Assembly (NCBI GenBank): GCA_030068525.1
Contig: JASJOS010000013.1
Location: forward strand, 1-64,000
Origin: Xanthocytophaga flava
GTDB taxonomy: Bacteria > Bacteroidota > Bacteroidia > Cytophagales > 172606-1
Reading direction: 5' to 3'
Length of the DNA stretch: 64,000 bases
Both the position numbers and the translations under genes were made by a program. Below the pieces are notes generated by a model, which saw only the letters and a program-made list of their open reading frames with translations, searched no databases and had not been told where the DNA came from. Numbering within the stretch: the stretch's first letter is position 1; every line of letters begins with the position of its first letter. This document shows positions 9,584 to 20,549 of the stretch, piece after piece.

Positions 9584-11107
9584 ATGGCATTATCCTCATC
9601 GGGAGTAGCAACCGCCACCGGAAAAGAAAAATTTACACATCCATCCGGGCTCTATGTATTGTTCTTTACTGAAATGTGGGAACGTTTCAGTTATTATGGT
9701 ATGCGGGCGATTTTAATTTTATTTATGGTGGCAGGTCCTGCAAAAGGAGGAATGGGGTTGGCTGATGCTGAAGCTGGTGCTATTTATGGTATATATACAT
9801 CTGCTGTATACTTCTTGTCCTTACCTGGAGGATGGATTGCCGATAATTTCCTAGGTCAGAAAAAATCTATCTGGTATGGGGGGATTATTATAATGATTGG
9901 ACATATTATCCTTGCAATTCCGGGTAGTGATAGTATTTTCTTTTGGGGCTTAGCTACTGTGGCCATTGGAACTGGTTTATTGAAACCTAATATTAGTTCT
10001 GTAGTTGGTGAATTGTATCCAGAAGGTGGAGCTCGTCGTGATGCGGGTTTTTCTATATTTTATATGGGGATTAATCTAGGTGGAGCAATTGGTATGCTAA
10101 CCGTAGGCTATCTTGGTGAAAAAATAGGATGGCATTATGGTTTTGGGGCTGCTGCAGTGGGTATGCTTCTTGGTATAATCATTTTCAGAATTTTCAGCGA
10201 ACAATATCTGAAGGAGTACGGCTTATTAAAAAAACAGGTGAAGAGTGAAGAAATACAAATAGAGAAAAAGGCATCTAACTCCTTAATAACTATTGTGATG
10301 GCTATTGTTTCTGTGTTGTTTTTAGCTATTCTTCAGTGGGCTGGTTATATCAACATATTTACAGCTACAGGTCTGGCACAATCAATGGGTATAATTATCG
10401 TTTCAATTGCTTTATTTTATTTCATCTTTATCTTTGTTGCAGGAGGATTAACAGGTATTGAGAAAAAGAGATTGTTTGTGATGTTTATTTTGTTTCTTTC
10501 CGCAGCAATCTTTTGGGCTGGTTATGAACAAGGTGGCTCTACATTGAATACATTTTCACAACGTTATACAGATAGAGATATAGTAGGATGGGAGATGCCT
10601 GCAAGTTGGTTACAGGGACTTCAATCAATCTATGTTATCATCTTTGCTCCTATTTTTGCTGCAGTTTGGTTATTTCTGAACAAAAGAAATATGAATCCCT
10701 CCGCTCCTGTTAAATTCGGAGTTGGGCTGGTTGTTTTAGGTGTGGGATTCCTGTTCATGGTTTTTGCTTCTCAAATTGTTATTACAGGTGCAAAAGCTTC
10801 TGCTTTATATTTGATTGTAGCTTATTTATTCTCAGTATTAGGAGAGTTATGTGTAAGTCCTGTTGGATTAAGTTTCTTTACCAAACTTGCTCCTCAAAGG
10901 TATGTTAGTCAGTTAATGGGTATTTGGTTTGTGGCGACATCTTTAGGAACATTGATTGCTGGATTGGCTGCAGGCGTATTTGATGAGAAAAACGTAGCAA
11001 ATATGCCAACTAATTTTATGTATATTGTCTATTTTACTGCTGGCTTTGGATTAATTATACTGCTCTTTTCCAAACAAATCAAAAAATGGATGGGCGGAGT
11101 TGAATAA
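9584..11107 (+). CDS. POT/PTR-family proton-coupled oligopeptide transporter
   Basis: 507 residues with about 14 predicted membrane segments. The N-terminus carries the PTR family signature FFTEMWERFSYYGMRAIL (about 28-45), including the ExxER-type proton-coupling motif. The second signature region, FSIFYMGINLGGAIG, follows around residue 160. The family imports di- and tripeptides with protons. A terminator lies 23 bp downstream. It lies next to the dipeptidase and D-amino-acid genes but is probably transcribed separately, as the gap upstream is over 500 bp. Confidence 0.95.
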   Translation: MALSSSGVATATGKEKFTHPSGLYVLFFTEMWERFSYYGMRAILILFMVAGPAKGGMGLADAEAGAIYGIYTSAVYFLSLPGGWIADNFLGQKKSIWYGGIIIMIGHIILAIPGSDSIFFWGLATVAIGTGLLKPNISSVVGELYPEGGARRDAGFSIFYMGINLGGAIGMLTVGYLGEKIGWHYGFGAAAVGMLLGIIIFRIFSEQYLKEYGLLKKQVKSEEIQIEKKASNSLITIVMAIVSVLFLAILQWAGYINIFTATGLAQSMGIIIVSIALFYFIFIFVAGGLTGIEKKRLFVMFILFLSAAIFWAGYEQGGSTLNTFSQRYTDRDIVGWEMPASWLQGLQSIYVIIFAPIFAAVWLFLNKRNMNPSAPVKFGVGLVVLGVGFLFMVFASQIVITGAKASALYLIVAYLFSVLGELCVSPVGLSFFTKLAPQRYVSQLMGIWFVATSLGTLIAGLAAGVFDEKNVANMPTNFMYIVYFTAGFGLIILLFSKQIKKWMGGVE

Positions 11108-11129
11108 TGATTTTCATATTTGTATATAT

Positions 11130-11157
11130 AAGACCTTCACTACTAAGTGAAGGTCTT
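11130..11157 (+). terminator. Rho-independent terminator after the POT gene
   Basis: A 12-bp perfect stem (11130-11141 with 11146-11157) with a 4-nt loop is followed by TATTTTTG. It lies between the POT stop and the ADP-ribosylglycohydrolase start. Confidence 0.85.
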
Positions 11158-11177
11158 TATTTTTGAATATATCGTAT

Positions 11178-12194
11178 ATGAAGCCTATTAATTTTCAGGA
11201 TATTTTATTGGGTGTTGCCATTGGCGATGCATTTGGCGCAGGTATTGAATTTATGGACAGGGATTGGATCAGAAATAACGTTGATTTCTCCAGATTTGTG
11301 AATGCCCGTTATCGTATACCTGCGACAGCTAACGAACCTGATATTTTTACCCGAAATTACACAGCGTGGGATTATACAGATGATACAGAAATGACATTAG
11401 GAGTAATTCATGCTCTGCTGTCTCATAAAGAGTTTACTCAGGATTTGTTGATAACTTATTGGACAAATGAATATTTGAAAGGTGTAAAACAGAAAGGATA
11501 TGGACGCAATGGCCATGGCTCTATGCGATGGGTATATAGTGGAGAGAAAACAATAAGTGAAGTGAGAGATTTTCAACGAAATACAAACTACCCGGGTAAT
11601 GCACCTGTTATGCGTGCTATTCCATTGGGATTAGTACCAGAAAATAAAATCGACTCGTATGCTATCATCAATGCAAATGCCACTCATCCTCATCCCAAAG
11701 CTAGAGTTGCAAGTATTTTGATAGCTCGTGCTACATATTATCTTCTTGTAAAACAAGGTAATCCAGCAGAATTAATACTCTATTGCCAGGAACATGTCAA
11801 AGGAGTAGATACAGAAACAGATTTCTTATTACAAGATATCAATAATCTACCAGGTCCTGAGCAATTATTGGAAGAACAATATCAGATACTTTGTGGTCCT
11901 CAACCAATTCAACCACCTCGGTTTCTTCCAGGAATCAAAGGTGTTCCTTCAGATGCAATGTTAACAGCAGGTTGTATTTTATATATACTTAAATATATCA
12001 ATGACACTTTTGCAGGGCTAAGATTTGCGATTAACCTTGGAGGAGATGTTGATTCAGTAGCGTCTGTTTGTACAGGTATTCTGGCTAGCCGCTATGGACT
12101 GAGTTCTTTACCTGAATTTATGATTGCAAATGTAGAGGGGAAAATTATGATAGAATCAATAGCAGGAGAGTGGGAAGCCTATTTTGAGAGATAG
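11178..12194 (+). CDS. ADP-ribosylglycohydrolase (DraG/ARH family)
   Basis: 338 residues from the ATG at 11178; a TTG at 11163 is in frame but less likely. The N-terminus has ILLGVAIGDAFGAGIEF, followed by DYTDDTEMTLGVI, the metal-binding Thr-Asp-Asp of the family. The C-terminal metal motif is NLGGDVDSVASVCTGILASRYG. All magnesium ligands expected for an active enzyme are present. The family removes ADP-ribose from proteins or from small molecules. No ADP-ribosyltransferase is encoded nearby, so the target is unknown. Confidence 0.9.
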   Translation: MKPINFQDILLGVAIGDAFGAGIEFMDRDWIRNNVDFSRFVNARYRIPATANEPDIFTRNYTAWDYTDDTEMTLGVIHALLSHKEFTQDLLITYWTNEYLKGVKQKGYGRNGHGSMRWVYSGEKTISEVRDFQRNTNYPGNAPVMRAIPLGLVPENKIDSYAIINANATHPHPKARVASILIARATYYLLVKQGNPAELILYCQEHVKGVDTETDFLLQDINNLPGPEQLLEEQYQILCGPQPIQPPRFLPGIKGVPSDAMLTAGCILYILKYINDTFAGLRFAINLGGDVDSVASVCTGILASRYGLSSLPEFMIANVEGKIMIESIAGEWEAYFER

Positions 12195-12262
12195 GAATAT
12201 TGACTGGGATTTTATGAGTTAGCTACTTTGGAAGCTCAAGATTCAAAAATGTCCTAAAAATA

Positions 12263-12290
12263 AACCCCTCCATTTTGAGATGGAGGGGTT
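12263..12290 (-). terminator. Terminator of groEL (possibly bidirectional)
   Basis: An 11-bp GC-rich perfect stem (12263-12273 with 12280-12290) has a 6-nt loop. On the minus strand it is followed by TTATTTTTAGG. It lies 22 bp after the groEL stop and also faces the converging ADP-ribosylglycohydrolase gene. Confidence 0.85.
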
Positions 12291-12312
12291 CGTATCTAAC
12301 ATGATTGGTTAA

Positions 12313-13959
<1,647 letters not shown>

Positions 13960-14044
13960 TTAAGGTTAATGAAAGAATTGAATGGATGTCGAAAACAAAA
14001 GCTATATTACTTATTTGAGTAATAAGTAGTATTTGTTGTTACAC

Positions 14045-14323
14045 TTAGATAACTGCAAAGATGTCAGACTCACGCATGATCAGGTAGTCTTTGCCTTCAA
14101 CGGTAATTTCAGTACCAGCATATTTACCGTATAGAACCGTATCGCCTACTTTTACAGTCAGAGGCTCATCTTTTTTACCGTTTCCTACGGCTACAATGGT
14201 ACCTTTTTGTGGCTTTTCTTTCGCAGTGTCAGGGATGATGATACCAGAAGCTGTTTTTTCCTCAGCGGCAGCCGGTTCAACCAGAACACGATCTGCAAGC
14301 GGTTTTACGTTAACGTTAGCCAT
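14045..14323 (-). CDS. groES: Co-chaperonin GroES (Hsp10)
   Basis: 92 residues. It contains [11 protein letters not shown] at the start, the mobile-loop region [18 protein letters not shown], and the conserved [14 protein letters not shown]. It caps the GroEL ring. First gene of groES-groEL. No CIRCE (TTAGCACTC-N9-GAGTGCTAA) is visible upstream; instead there is an array of TGACA pentamers at 14495-14560, which could hold the heat-shock or other control element. Confidence 0.98.
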   Translation of the reverse strand: MANVNVKPLADRVLVEPAAAEEKTASGIIIPDTAKEKPQKGTIVAVGNGKKDEPLTVKVGDTVLYGKYAGTEITVEGKDYLIMRESDIFAVI

Positions 14324-14658
14324 ATTTGTTTAAAAATTAAAAAAGGAATGTGAAATGGTTAAATATAGAAGCAATCTTTATTTGTTAAACCGCTTTAGAT
14401 ATAACACTTTTAATGCCAATTATAGGTTTCTGCTATTTTTCTTCACAGAATTAATCATACTGGCACACTTTTGATACTATTTTAGTATTAAGTATGACAT
14501 TTTTTCTGACAAAGCTGACATATGTACCAAAACTGACATGTCAGCTTGTGTTTTTTGTCATATTTTAATAACTTAGGTTAACAATAAGCAAAGAAAATAG
14601 GTACGTTATTACTTAACCTGTAGTAAAAAATAGAGAATCATATAATGAATTAACGCCT
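14324..14658. other. Divergent intergenic region between groES and a hypothetical gene
   Basis: 335 bp without a gene. It must hold the groESL promoter on the minus strand and a promoter for the hypothetical gene at 14659 on the plus strand. On the minus strand a TATATTTA near 14365 is a near match to the -7 consensus TAnnTTTG. The main feature is the TGACA array described separately. Confidence 0.6.
14495..14560. promoter_or_regulatory. Cluster of six TGACA pentamers, candidate operator upstream of groES
   Basis: Direct TGACA copies lie at 14495-14499, 14507-14511, 14516-14520 and 14534-14538. Inverted copies (TGTCA) lie at 14539-14543 and 14556-14560. CTGACATGTCAG at 14533-14544 is a perfect 12-bp palindrome. 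AAGCTGACAT at 14512-14521 pairs with ATGTCAGCTT at 14537-14546 as a second perfect inverted repeat. The arrangement suggests a dimeric or multimeric DNA-binding protein acting on groESL or on the divergent gene. The binding protein is unknown. Confidence 0.5.
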
Positions 14659-15375
14659 ATGCAAACACTTTCTGCAAACTGGCTCACAGAAGGTCTTATA
14701 GACCTTGAGTACAAACAGTATGTTTTATTAGCTTATCTGAAACATGTACAGCAATGTTTTACTGAACAGAAACTGTATCCACAACTATCAGATTTAATTT
14801 TTCATTATCAGAATCTGAAAACGATTAAAACTGACAAAAAACTTATCTACGAAAACTTTCCAAAGAAAGTTTCCAAAGCAGATTTTGAAAAATTGCACCT
14901 TACATATGAGAAGATTGTGCAAGATGATACACTAATGGAAGAATTAGAAGCGATTATGGAGTTTGCAATGCCTAAGTTGCAGGAAACATTGCATGCGGGA
15001 AAAAGTGTATATGAGTTTATTGAAGAGAAGATGCAAATATCTCCTATTGGTTTGACTTCTTTACGAACAGATGAAGGATTTCTTTTTTTATATGAACATC
15101 TGACAAACGACACACGGGTGTATCATTATCAAATCTCTCTATTTGAAAATACGTTTGAAAAATACAGAGGCATACATACTTCTTATCTGGAGACAGTTCG
15201 GAAAAGTACATATGTCACGTTTGAAAACCTAAAAGTAGAAATTTCGCGTAAACATCAGGTAATGGCTAATCCGGCAACTTATCTCATTGCTTCTCAGATT
15301 TCTTGTCCACTGGATGAGACAATGTTGCCTGTTGCCAAGCGGCTATTGATACGATATATCACTACTGCAGCCTGA
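14659..15375 (+). CDS. Hypothetical protein between groES and secG
   Basis: 238 residues, soluble, mostly helical by composition, with no signal peptide or membrane segment. I do not recognise a domain. The start ATG gives MQTLSANWLTEGLIDLEYKQ, and charged residues are spread evenly, as in a real cytoplasmic protein. It is transcribed divergently from groES and converges on secG, sharing a very strong bidirectional terminator. Its promoter region overlaps the TGACA cluster, so it could be co-regulated with the chaperonin. Confidence 0.8.
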   Translation: MQTLSANWLTEGLIDLEYKQYVLLAYLKHVQQCFTEQKLYPQLSDLIFHYQNLKTIKTDKKLIYENFPKKVSKADFEKLHLTYEKIVQDDTLMEELEAIMEFAMPKLQETLHAGKSVYEFIEEKMQISPIGLTSLRTDEGFLFLYEHLTNDTRVYHYQISLFENTFEKYRGIHTSYLETVRKSTYVTFENLKVEISRKHQVMANPATYLIASQISCPLDETMLPVAKRLLIRYITTAA

Positions 15376-15384
15376 ATGATGCAA

Positions 15385-15428
15385 AAAAGAAAAGCCTGGA
15401 ATGTATATACATTCCAGGCTTTTCTTTT
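15385..15428. terminator. Bidirectional terminator between the 14659 gene and secG
   Basis: A 21-bp perfect inverted repeat (15385-15405 with 15408-15428) around a 2-nt centre, with A-rich left and T-rich right flanks, so it works in both directions. It lies between two converging genes. Confidence 0.92.
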
Positions 15429-15443
15429 TATAATCTATTTTTA

Positions 15444-15779
15444 TTATTTAGCTGTATCCTGAGTTGCTGGTTGTGGAGCAGGTGCAGGTTGCTGGATAGC
15501 AGGAGCTGATTTCGTACGATTTCTTTTGATATTCACAGTGCCATCTTCATTGGTGGCCTGACCTGTAGGAGCAACAAATGCTGTAGAAAGAACCAGTGCC
15601 ATAATTGCAATTGCAAAGCCCCATGTTAATCTTTCTAATAAGTCAGATGTGCGTTTTACACCCATTAGCTGACTTGCAGCTACACCAGATGCCAACCCAC
15701 CCTTAGGATTTTGTAATAAGATAACAGCTGCTAATAATACAGAAAGAAGAACAATGATACCAATGATAACCCAGAACAT
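15444..15779 (-). CDS. secG: Preprotein translocase subunit SecG
   Basis: 111 residues. The first membrane segment is at about 3-21. It is followed by LLQNPKGGLASGVAASQLMG, which contains the QxPKGGL...G signature of SecG, and by a second membrane segment at about 48-68. The C-terminal tail is Pro/Ala/Gln-rich (APAIQQPAPAPQPA), common in Bacteroidota SecG. SecG assists SecYE-dependent export in the inner membrane. It is the last gene of the block with the TPR protein and lptE. Confidence 0.93.
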   Translation of the reverse strand: MFWVIIGIIVLLSVLLAAVILLQNPKGGLASGVAASQLMGVKRTSDLLERLTWGFAIAIMALVLSTAFVAPTGQATNEDGTVNIKRNRTKSAPAIQQPAPAPQPATQDTAK

Positions 15780-15819
15780 GTTTGTGTATTAGTTAAATAT
15801 AAAATGTGATTGGTAATTT

Positions 15820-16593
15820 CTATAAATTTTTCAAATCTTCAATTCGGGATGCAAAGTACGATTTTTTTTGTGGAAATTTCAAGATTAATTTTTCGTACAT
15901 TTCAATTGCCTTGTCAATTTTGCCTTGTTTGATAAGAATATTGGCTAAATTTTCACTGATAATCTCTGGTGGACGTGTGCTTTTTTCTGATAAATCACGA
16001 TCTGTAAAAGCATCTTTTTCCCCTAAGTTGAGTGTAGAAATACGAGGTTCGGATTTTATGAAGCTGTCTATAATATCTCGTTGCACACTTTTCTTTAGTC
16101 GCTGGCTAAATCGTTCTACAACAGCCTCATCTTCATTAAGACGTCCTAATTGTAATGCGGGGGTTTCTTCATCCGTTGAGTCCAGTATTTTGAAACGATC
16201 ATCCTGACGGGTTTTAATCACTGGCTCCAGAAGTTGATCATGCATGTATACACGTGATGATTCACTCATTAATGCATCTAACTCTGGTGTAGTTTTTTCC
16301 TGAGATTCTGGCTTGTTTGTACCAACTACTATCGCTGGTGTTTCTGCTTTCTCAAGAAAGTCTTCACCAATTAAAAGGTTTTTGAGGGTTTCACGATCCA
16401 GTGCATAGGTTGCTGCTTGTCTCAGCTTTTGTGAAGCCAACATACTAGCATGCTCAAAATGACCTTGAGCGATAAGCATATATGCCAGTGAACAATATGG
16501 AAAAATTTTGGTTACATCTTCCAGTTTTTCCAGATCATCATCTGAAATACTATGCGGATTTTGTACTAATCGTAAAAAGGTATCTTTATTCAC
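15820..16593 (-). CDS. TPR-like hypothetical protein of the lptE-secG block
   Basis: 257 residues, no signal peptide. The N-terminal part (LEKLEDVTKIFPYCSLAYMLIAQGHFE) and the C-terminal part (ILIKQGKIDKAIEMYEKLILKFPQKKSYFASRIEDL) read as single TPR-type helical hairpins. A charged, low-complexity middle lies between them. It lies between lptE and secG, an arrangement common in Bacteroidota. A role in envelope assembly is possible but not shown. Confidence 0.85.
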   Translation of the reverse strand: MNKDTFLRLVQNPHSISDDDLEKLEDVTKIFPYCSLAYMLIAQGHFEHASMLASQKLRQAATYALDRETLKNLLIGEDFLEKAETPAIVVGTNKPESQEKTTPELDALMSESSRVYMHDQLLEPVIKTRQDDRFKILDSTDEETPALQLGRLNEDEAVVERFSQRLKKSVQRDIIDSFIKSEPRISTLNLGEKDAFTDRDLSEKSTRPPEIISENLANILIKQGKIDKAIEMYEKLILKFPQKKSYFASRIEDLKNL

Positions 16594-16688
16594 TGAATAA
16601 AAAGTTGGAAAAGCAAAGGCGAAGATACAGTATTTCTATTATAAACAGAAATAGACCTGTAAAACTTAAGTAAAACGTGTAATAAGAT

Positions 16689-17234
16689 TTACCAGTTTGC
16701 TACAGACTTATTAAATACATCATATACAATCCTATCAGAGATAGTCGTGATTAGACTGCTTTCTACTTGTGATAAAGATGTACCCTGAGCGAAATCTTCA
16801 TAGGCTGAAAATTGCTGATCAAAGTTTTGCTCTTCATCCTGATTATTAACATATTTCACCTGTACACGCATTGTCAAACGTTGCAATGAAGCTTGTACCT
16901 GAGTTCCCTGATTTCCAGTTGGTGCAACAGGAGTTACTTCATATCCAACAATAGAACCTTCGATATGCAAATCGCTGGTTGTAGTAACGATTTTTAATGG
17001 CGTATTATTTTGATAGTAATCACGCATTCGTTCTGTGAAGGTTTGTGCCATATTTGCTGGCCCATTGCCTGCATTATTATAAAAGACATTAATAGAGATT
17101 GTTTTGACTTTAGTAAAATCCATTGTAGTTCCTGAAAATGAATAGATTTTACATCCATTTAATGGAACCAGAATAAGAGTTGTCAAAATCATAAAAAGCC
17201 TCTTACCGGAAAAGAGAAAATACGTAGAATGCAT
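16689..17234 (-). CDS. lptE: LPS-assembly lipoprotein LptE-like
   Basis: 181 residues from the ATG at 17234. The open frame continues upstream to 17342, but that start would read into the neighbouring small gene. The N-terminus is a lipoprotein signal with lipobox VPLNGC (Cys around residue 28), and the mature part begins KIYSFSGTTMDF. The protein has the LptE pattern of a beta-rich domain with VKTISINVFYNNAG...ANMAQTFTERMRDYY. LptE plugs the LptD pore at the outer membrane for LPS insertion. Its place between the sigma-54 activator and the TPR/secG genes is typical of the phylum. Confidence 0.85.
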   Translation of the reverse strand: MHSTYFLFSGKRLFMILTTLILVPLNGCKIYSFSGTTMDFTKVKTISINVFYNNAGNGPANMAQTFTERMRDYYQNNTPLKIVTTTSDLHIEGSIVGYEVTPVAPTGNQGTQVQASLQRLTMRVQVKYVNNQDEEQNFDQQFSAYEDFAQGTSLSQVESSLITTISDRIVYDVFNKSVANW

Positions 17235-17281
17235 AGACTTTAGATCGTTTTCTGAAAATCCGCTAATAACGTGCCAAATTA

Positions 17282-17485
17282 TCAAAGAAGCATTGAAAAG
17301 GAGTTGGTAAACACATAGAGTATTAACAGGATGACTACACAAATAAAACTTAGTATCGATCCTCGTACGATAAATATCTTACGATTATGTTTCTTTAAAA
17401 TTCCTATCAATAACGAGATAATACCAACAATAAACAGAACACTTGTAACAAATACTAAGAGAATGAGACTGATCTTTCCTATCAT
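17282..17485 (-). CDS. Small two-helix membrane protein
   Basis: 67 residues from the ATG at 17485 (MIGKISLILL); a TTG at 17509 would add eight residues. Two hydrophobic stretches (about 5-28 and 41-60) are separated by a basic loop KKHNRKIFIVRG. It lies in the gap between the sigma-54 activator and lptE on the same strand, ending 47 bp before lptE. The composition fits a real small membrane protein. No family is recognised. Confidence 0.55.
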   Translation of the reverse strand: MIGKISLILLVFVTSVLFIVGIISLLIGILKKHNRKIFIVRGSILSFICVVILLILYVFTNSFSMLL

Positions 17486-17547
17486 AATCCGAACTAGTAA
17501 GAAAATCAAAAATCCAGATGAATATAAGTGTAGTAGTAAGAAGGTAC

Positions 17548-18804
17548 TTATTCAATATGGTATTGTTTGATTTTTCGATAAAGCGTTCGTTCCGAAATAT
17601 TCAAATCTTTAGCCGCATATTTTCGTTTATTTCTGTTCTTCCGAAGTGCTTTAATAATCATCTCTTTTTCTTTTTTCTCAAGATCTAGCGAGTCATCTTC
17701 TGTCTCATGCGAAATGTCTTCGATCCGTGCTAATTCAATTGCATCATCTTCATCATTAGCAGAATCCAGGTAAATGGGTTTGGGAGTAGGAGTAGAGGTT
17801 GAAAATTCAGGTTCCTCTTCAATATCCCGAAACAGATCCGCATGTTGTTTTATAACTTCCCGGTTTACATTTCCACCAGAAACAGTATCATAGAATAGCT
17901 TTTTTAATTCTGTGACATCTCGTTTGAGATCAAACAATACCTTATATAAAAGTTCTCTTTCTGTGAAATTTTGACCTTCAGAGCCTTTAAATAAGGTCGG
18001 AACTGATGATCCTTGATCCTGAGGAATATAAGTGCGTAATTTTTCAGAATTAATATCCCGTTCAATTTCCAGTACAGAGACTTGCTCTACAAGATTTTTT
18101 AATTGCCGAATATTACCTGGAAAGCGATATTGTTGAAGTAACAGTGATGCATCTTCAGTGAGTGAAACTGGTTTAACCCTGTATCTTTCCGCAAAATCAG
18201 AGGCAAACTTCCTGAATAGCAGCACAATATCAGTTCCACGTTCACGTAAAGGTGGAACAAATATTGGAATTGTATTCAAACGATAATATAGGTCTTCTCT
18301 AAAGGAACCTTTTTCGACAGCTTTAAGCAGATTAACATTAGTAGCTGCCACCACTCGAACATCTGTCTTTTGTACCTTAGATGAACCAACGCGAATAAAA
18401 TCTCCATTTTCGAGCACTCTCAATAAACGAGCTTGAGTCCCAAGAGGCATTTCTCCTATTTCATCCAGAAAGATTGTTCCTCCATTGACCGTCTCAAAAT
18501 ATCCTTTTCGAGAATCCACCGCACCAGTAAATGCCCCTTTTTCATGTCCGAATAATTCAGAGTCAATTGTTCCTTCTGGAATAGCGCCACAGTTGATAGC
18601 TATAAATTGATTATGTTTACGGCTACTGAGTTGATGAATGATTTTTGAAAAAGATTCTTTCCCACTACCACTTTCTCCTGTAATAAGTACTGTCATGTCT
18701 GTTGGAGCTGCAAGTGCCGCTTTTTCAATCGCTACATTTAACAGGGGAGAATTACCTATAATACCGAACCGTTGTTTTATACTTAGAATATCTATAGATG
18801 CCAT
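17548..18804 (-). CDS. Sigma-54-dependent transcriptional activator without a receiver domain
   Basis: 418 residues from the ATG at 18804; the frame runs on to 18858 but overlaps the miaB downstream hairpin. The AAA+ domain begins almost at once, with Walker [11 protein letters not shown], the sigma-54 contact loop GAFTGA in [16 protein letters not shown], and a Walker B region [13 protein letters not shown] linker (about 250-370) precedes a Fis-type helix-turn-helix ([19 protein letters not shown]). It binds upstream DNA and remodels RpoN holoenzyme. There is no N-terminal sensory domain, so activity is probably set by expression level or by a partner protein. It is followed by lptE. Confidence 0.92.
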   Translation of the reverse strand: MASIDILSIKQRFGIIGNSPLLNVAIEKAALAAPTDMTVLITGESGSGKESFSKIIHQLSSRKHNQFIAINCGAIPEGTIDSELFGHEKGAFTGAVDSRKGYFETVNGGTIFLDEIGEMPLGTQARLLRVLENGDFIRVGSSKVQKTDVRVVAATNVNLLKAVEKGSFREDLYYRLNTIPIFVPPLRERGTDIVLLFRKFASDFAERYRVKPVSLTEDASLLLQQYRFPGNIRQLKNLVEQVSVLEIERDINSEKLRTYIPQDQGSSVPTLFKGSEGQNFTERELLYKVLFDLKRDVTELKKLFYDTVSGGNVNREVIKQHADLFRDIEEEPEFSTSTPTPKPIYLDSANDEDDAIELARIEDISHETEDDSLDLEKKEKEMIIKALRKNRNKRKYAAKDLNISERTLYRKIKQYHIE

Positions 18805-18839
18805 TAATTCATAGAAATTAAAAAATGAATAAATGAGGT

Positions 18840-18866
18840 AAACCCAGGAATAATACACCTGGGTTT
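18840..18866 (-). terminator. Hairpin between miaB and the sigma-54 activator gene
   Basis: A 9-bp perfect stem (18840-18848 with 18858-18866) has a 9-nt loop. On the minus strand it is followed only by TTTACCTCATTTATTC, so termination may be partial and the block may be partly co-transcribed. Confidence 0.5.
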
Positions 18867-18921
18867 GTACCCTTTATTTACCTATTCTCTGCTGCAAAAC
18901 GAGTAGTCGACAGTGACTATA

Positions 18922-20352
18922 TTAATCTATAGCTTCTCCTAACAGGGTTGCACTGTTGCAATCACTCACAAATACATGTACATAATCGCCCTTTTTATAG
19001 TGCTTTTTAGGAAATACTACTACTTTGTTTGCAGAAGTACGTCCTTGCAGATGATCTTCAGATCGTTTGGATGTCCCTTCAACCAGTACTTTATGTATTT
19101 TTCCCAAATCCAATTTATTGCGTTCCAGAGAATTTTTCCGTTGTATATCAATAATCTCACTCAGTCGACGATTTTTTACTTCGTAAGGTATATCATCTGC
19201 CAGTTTTTTGGCAGCAGGAGTATTGGGTCGTTCAGAGTAGGTAAACATATACGCATAATCGTATTTGACTATTTCCATTAAGGAAAGCGTGTCCTGATGT
19301 TCTTCTTCTGTTTCACTACAAAAACCCGCAATCATATCCGTTGAAATACCACATTCCTCTCCCAGAATTCTGCGAATTGCAGCAATACGATCCAGATACC
19401 ATTCTCTGTCATACGTACGATTCATTAACTGTAATACACGGGAATTGCCACTTTGTGCAGGCAAATGGATATACTTACAGATATTTTCATACTTAGCCAT
19501 TGTATGAAGAACTTCATCTGTGAAATCTTTTGGGTGTGAGGTGGTAAACCTTACCCTAAGATCAGGATGAACCAATGCTACTTGCTCTAGTAATTGAGCA
19601 AAATTACAGGTTTCTTTACTTTCCTCTGATGCTTTCCATTTATAGGAATCAACATTCTGACCTAATAATGTGACATCCCGATAACCTTGAGCGAATAAGT
19701 CTCTGGCTTCTGCTACAATAGAGTGGGGGTCCCGACTCCGCTCACGTCCACGGGTGAAAGGAACAACACAAAAAGAACACATGTTATCACAACCACGCAT
19801 GATAGAGATAAATGCTGTAACCCCATTAGAATTTAAACGCACAGGAGAAATATCAGCATAGGTTTCTTCTCTGGAAAGGAATACGTTAACAGCCTTTTGG
19901 CCTCCATCGGCTTCTTCTACCAGACGAGGCAAATCCCTGTAAGCATCTGGTCCGACTACCATGTCTACAATACGTTCTTCCTCCAGAAATTTGGATTTCA
20001 ATCGTTCTGCCATACAACCCAATACACCAATCAAAGTTCCCGGGCGATTTTTTTTGACATTAGTCAGGTGTTTAAGCCGATTTCTAACTTTCTGTTCTGC
20101 GTTTTCCCTAATAGCACATGTATTAAGAAAAATTACGTCTGCATTATTGAAATCAGAAGTTGTATCGAAACCTTGCTCCTGTAAAATAGAAGTAACTATT
20201 TCACTATCAGCAAAATTCATCTGACAACCATAACTCTCTATATACATCTTGCGAGAATTACCCCGGTTTTCCTCTTTTGAGATACGGGGCATTTCACAGG
20301 CTTCTTTATCTGTTTCTGTTAGTATTTCCAATTGTTGAACAACTCGTTCCAT
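18922..20352 (-). CDS. miaB: tRNA-2-methylthio-N6-dimethylallyladenosine synthase MiaB
   Basis: 476 residues. The N-terminal cluster-binding domain has Cys residues in [20 protein letters not shown] and GVLGCMAER. The radical-SAM motif is [20 protein letters not shown], and a TRAM domain lies at about 405-470. MiaB adds a methylthio group to i6A37 in tRNAs that read UNN codons, using two Fe-S clusters. The N-terminal 35 residues before the first domain are longer than in E. coli. It is first in the run of minus-strand genes that continues with the sigma-54 activator. Confidence 0.97.
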   Translation of the reverse strand: MERVVQQLEILTETDKEACEMPRISKEENRGNSRKMYIESYGCQMNFADSEIVTSILQEQGFDTTSDFNNADVIFLNTCAIRENAEQKVRNRLKHLTNVKKNRPGTLIGVLGCMAERLKSKFLEEERIVDMVVGPDAYRDLPRLVEEADGGQKAVNVFLSREETYADISPVRLNSNGVTAFISIMRGCDNMCSFCVVPFTRGRERSRDPHSIVAEARDLFAQGYRDVTLLGQNVDSYKWKASEESKETCNFAQLLEQVALVHPDLRVRFTTSHPKDFTDEVLHTMAKYENICKYIHLPAQSGNSRVLQLMNRTYDREWYLDRIAAIRRILGEECGISTDMIAGFCSETEEEHQDTLSLMEIVKYDYAYMFTYSERPNTPAAKKLADDIPYEVKNRRLSEIIDIQRKNSLERNKLDLGKIHKVLVEGTSKRSEDHLQGRTSANKVVVFPKKHYKKGDYVHVFVSDCNSATLLGEAID

Positions 20353-20549
20353 ACACTTTATATAATAATGTAGTCCGTTTATTTGCTATGTGTATTTACT
20401 AATATATTTTCCTTATGGGCTTCCATATTTATCCGCAAAGTTATAAAAAAAAAATAAAAACTGACAGAATGGCAGGATTATTTGAGTGAGATCTCAAATA
20501 TTTGATTTATCTACTGGGATTAGTTTATTAAATAATAGGCTATTGTGTA

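Noticed and set aside
14461-14476. TGGCAC upstream of groES as a sigma-54 -24 element
   Set aside because: The matching -12 GC is missing: the bases at the correct distance are AT.
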